Assembly (NCBI RefSeq): GCF_047730065.1
Contig: NZ_CP159829.1
Coordinates: 1,364,001-1,428,000 of the forward strand
Length of the DNA stretch: 64,000 nucleotides
From: Njordibacter sp028825405
GTDB lineage: Bacteria > Pseudomonadota > Gammaproteobacteria > Pseudomonadales > Balneatricaceae
Direction of reading: 5' to 3'
The notes beneath the pieces were generated by a model, which had not been told where the DNA came from, did not search any database, and was given only the letters and a program-made list of their open reading frames with translations. The position numbers were made by a program, and so were the translations under genes. Of the stretch, positions 62,133-64,000 are shown one piece after another (the stretch's first letter is position 1; each line of letters begins with the position of its first letter).

Positions 62133-63012
62133 GATGAGCCAAGGTGCAAAATTCCGTGCTGCCATAGTGAATAACGACCCGCTGCAGATCGTGGGTACCA
62201 TAAACGCCTATAGCGCCATGATGGCTGAAAAAGTCGGCCATAAAGCCATTTATTTATCGGGTGGTGGCGTCGCTAACGCCTCTTTTGGCCTGCCAGATTT
62301 GGGCATGACCAGCCTCAATGATGTTTTGGATGATGCGAGTCGCCTTACTGCCGCTAGTGATCTGCCTCTCTTGGTGGATATAGATACTGGTTGGGGTGGT
62401 GCTTTTAACATTGCAAGAGCCATAAAAAGTATGGAAGCAGCGGGTGTAGCGGCGGTGCATATAGAAGATCAGGTGGCACAGAAACGTTGTGGTCATCGTC
62501 CCAATAAAGCCATTGTCCCCACCCAAGAAATGGTAGACCGTATTAAAGCCGCCACCGATGCACGTATCAATGATGAATTTTTTATTATGGCTCGAACAGA
62601 TGCATTTCAAAAGGACGGTTTACAAGCTGCTATTGATCGTTCTCAAGCCTGCATAGAAGCAGGCGCTGATGGGATTTTTGCTGAAGCTGTTTATGAACTA
62701 AGTGATTATCAAGCCTTTGCAGATGCGATCTCAGTGCCATTATTAGCCAACATTACCGAATTTGGCGCCACTCCTTTGTATAACAAAAGCGAATTAGCTA
62801 ATGTCGGGGTAGACATGGTGCTGTATCCATTGAGTGCGTTTAGAGCGATGAGTAAAGCAGCGCTTAACGTCTACCAGCAGGTATTAACAGATGGAGACCA
62901 GAAGGCCGTCATCGACACCATGCAAACTCGGATGGAGCTTTATGAATTTTTAGACTATCACTCCTTTGAAGAAAAATTAGATGAGTTATTTGCCGCCGGC
63001 AAAAATTTATAA
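62125..63012 (+). CDS. prpB: 2-methylisocitrate lyase
   Basis: Cleaves 2-methylisocitrate to succinate and pyruvate in the methylcitrate cycle of propionate use. The active-site loop is KRCGH with Cys122; GGGVANASFGLPDLGMTSLND and VDIDTGWGG with the Mg-binding Asp are family signatures. The length of 295 residues matches E. coli PrpB (296). GGAG sits seven bases before the ATG. It is translationally coupled to the GntR gene; a hexamer repeat separates it from prpC. Confidence 0.96.
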   Translation: MSRMSQGAKFRAAIVNNDPLQIVGTINAYSAMMAEKVGHKAIYLSGGGVANASFGLPDLGMTSLNDVLDDASRLTAASDLPLLVDIDTGWGGAFNIARAIKSMEAAGVAAVHIEDQVAQKRCGHRPNKAIVPTQEMVDRIKAATDARINDEFFIMARTDAFQKDGLQAAIDRSQACIEAGADGIFAEAVYELSDYQAFADAISVPLLANITEFGATPLYNKSELANVGVDMVLYPLSAFRAMSKAALNVYQQVLTDGDQKAVIDTMQTRMELYEFLDYHSFEEKLDELFAAGKNL

Positions 63013-63018
63013 ACACAA

Positions 63019-63108
63019 CCCCAACCCTAACCCTAACCCTAACCCTAACCCTAACCCTAACCCTAACCCTAACCCTAACCCTAACCCTAACCCTAACCCT
63101 AACCATAA
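63019..63108. repeat. CCCTAA hexamer tandem repeat (telomere-like) between prpB and prpC
   Basis: Thirteen perfect head-to-tail CCCTAA units (63025-63102) are flanked by one degenerate unit at each side (CCCCAA and CCATAA). The complementary strand reads TTAGGG, the vertebrate-type telomere hexamer. The array begins six bases after the prpB stop and ends 14 bases before the prpC ATG, leaving room for the prpC ribosome site (AGGA). It contains no spacers and codes for nothing convincing; one reverse frame yields only a Val-Arg repeat. Confidence 0.97.
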
Positions 63109-63122
63109 ACAGGACTATTAAA

Positions 63123-64000
63123 ATGAGTACTAAACCTATTTCTGGGGCTGGCCTAAGGGGTCAGTCTGCAGGTTCTACTGCATTATGTACCGTGGGTTTA
63201 ACCGGTACAGGCCTCACTTATCGTGGCTATGATATTAGTGAACTGGCAGAAAAAGCGAGTTTTGAAGAAGTTGCGCATATGCTGCTTAAAGGACATTTGC
63301 CAAATCAAACAGAACTTGATGCTTACACCAAGAAGTTGCAGACTATGCGCCGACTGCCTAAGGCATTAAAAACGGTGTTAGAACAAATTCCTGCGGAAGC
63401 GCATCCCATGGATGTAATGCGCACAGGTTGCTCCATGCTGGGTAATTTAGAGCCCGAGGCAGACTTCACGATGGAGCAAGAAGTCACAGAGCGGCTATTA
63501 GCCTTATTTCCAGCCATTATTTGTTATTGGTATCGGTTTAGTCACCATGGTGTGCGCATCGAGACTGAAACTGATGACCCCTCTATAGGCTCTTATTTTT
63601 TAAGTTTGTTACACGATACGAAACCAAGTGCATTGCACGCTAAAGTGATGAATGTGTCCTTGATTCTATATGCCGAGCATGAATTTAATGCATCTACGTT
63701 TACGGCACGGGTGTGTGCGTCTACTTTGTCAGATATGCATTCATGTGTAACGGGAGCGATTGGCAGTTTGAGGGGGCCATTGCACGGTGGAGCTAATGAA
63801 GCTGCCATGGACATGATTCAAGGCTGGCTCTCACCCGACGATGCCGAAACATCTATTATGGCTATGTTGGCCCGTAAGGATAAAATCATGGGCTTTGGCC
63901 ATGCCATTTATAGGGAATCTGATCCTCGAAATATAATTATTAAAAGTTGGTCAAAAAAACTGGCAGAAGCCATGGGTGATAATCACCTATACCCTGTTTC
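63123..64000 (+). CDS. prpC: 2-methylcitrate synthase, cut by the window edge
   Basis: Condenses propionyl-CoA and oxaloacetate. The frame from the ATG to the right edge has about 292 codons, out of roughly 370-390 expected. GLRGQSAGSTALCTVG, LTYRGYDISELAE, GPLHGGANEAAMDMI (with the catalytic His region) and GFGHAIYRESDPR are citrate-synthase-type motifs of the PrpC branch. AGGACTATTAAA precedes the ATG. It follows prpB after the hexamer repeat. The last catalytic Asp lies outside the window. Confidence 0.95.
   Translation, partial: MSTKPISGAGLRGQSAGSTALCTVGLTGTGLTYRGYDISELAEKASFEEVAHMLLKGHLPNQTELDAYTKKLQTMRRLPKALKTVLEQIPAEAHPMDVMRTGCSMLGNLEPEADFTMEQEVTERLLALFPAIICYWYRFSHHGVRIETETDDPSIGSYFLSLLHDTKPSALHAKVMNVSLILYAEHEFNASTFTARVCASTLSDMHSCVTGAIGSLRGPLHGGANEAAMDMIQGWLSPDDAETSIMAMLARKDKIMGFGHAIYRESDPRNIIIKSWSKKLAEAMGDNHLYPV

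Noticed and set aside
62909..63106. Minus-strand frame with a Val-Arg dipeptide repeat
   Set aside because: It is the hexamer array read in reverse plus the antisense of prpB; no ribosome site and no protein-like composition.
63019..63108. Hexamer array as a chromosome end or eukaryotic contamination
   Set aside because: prpB and prpC continue on both sides in proper order and strand, with a ribosome site after the array, so it is internal to a bacterial operon.

Overview
The window is a stretch of gammaproteobacterial chromosome with moderate GC, dense single-copy housekeeping genes and no insertion sequence, phage, CRISPR, tRNA or rRNA gene that I could see. Gene order supports the assignment: yceD-rpmF-plsX-fabDG-acpP-fabF-pabC-mltG-tmk-holB-tatD, gloB-yafS-rnhA-dnaQ and GntR-prpB-prpC are all gammaproteobacterial arrangements. 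The tatD, TetR regulator, DUF1285 order recalls Pseudomonas and its marine relatives. A marine member of Pseudomonadales/Cellvibrionales in the broad sense is my best guess; the species is not identifiable by eye.

Layout. 1-13.1 kb: the start of an unidentified minus-strand gene, sppA, the fatty-acid/phospholipid cluster (yceD to fabF), then pabC, mltG, tmk, holB and tatD in close coupling, a TetR regulator with a DUF1285 protein, and upp. 13.2-16.3 kb (minus): ETF-ubiquinone oxidoreductase followed by a BtpA/SgcQ-like protein and a phosphoribosyltransferase. 16.5-22.3 kb: an unknown gene, hibernation factor hpf, a UbiH-family hydroxylase, a lone receiver-domain protein and a large M16C peptidase. 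22.4-27.2 kb: a complete BMP-type nucleoside ABC importer with its own promoter and terminator. 27.2-32.1 kb: mltD and gloB (minus), yafS, rnhA, dnaQ. 32.1-43.5 kb: a 17-nt tandem repeat, an SCP2 protein divergent from sohB around a PsrA-like palindrome, an Asp/Glu-racemase-superfamily enzyme, tmcA, selD-selU, the glutathione-dependent formaldehyde pair, DUF2185, a YbfF-like esterase and a queuosine-mannosyltransferase-like glycosyltransferase. 43.6-52.2 kb: a tiny lysine-rich protein, a DUF599 membrane protein, htpG behind a sigma-32 promoter, a GlcD-type FAD oxidase, a SqrR/BigR-like ArsR regulator, xthA, gor and an OmpA-like gene broken by two in-frame stops. 52.3-64 kb: a CPA2 antiporter and MATE exporter (minus), nfuA, a DAHP synthase (minus), dsbD, cysB, pabB (minus), and the propionate operon GntR-prpB-prpC, which runs off the window.

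How the genes fit together. Themes are membrane lipid synthesis, envelope quality control (SppA, SohB, MltG, MltD, DsbD), nucleobase/nucleoside uptake and salvage (BMP importer, Upp, the phosphoribosyltransferase pair), glutathione and thiol chemistry (GloB, formaldehyde pair, Gor, CysB, NfuA) and tRNA modification (TmcA, SelU, the QTMAN-like enzyme).

The least expected features are non-coding. A run of 13 perfect CCCTAA hexamers, the vertebrate-type telomere sequence, lies between prpB and prpC, and a 17-nt tandem repeat containing TTAGG lies between dnaQ and the SCP2 gene. I did not find an obvious undescribed defence or biosynthetic system. The best candidates for new biology are the BtpA-phosphoribosyltransferase pair, the bacterial QTMAN homologue and the repeat inside the prp operon.
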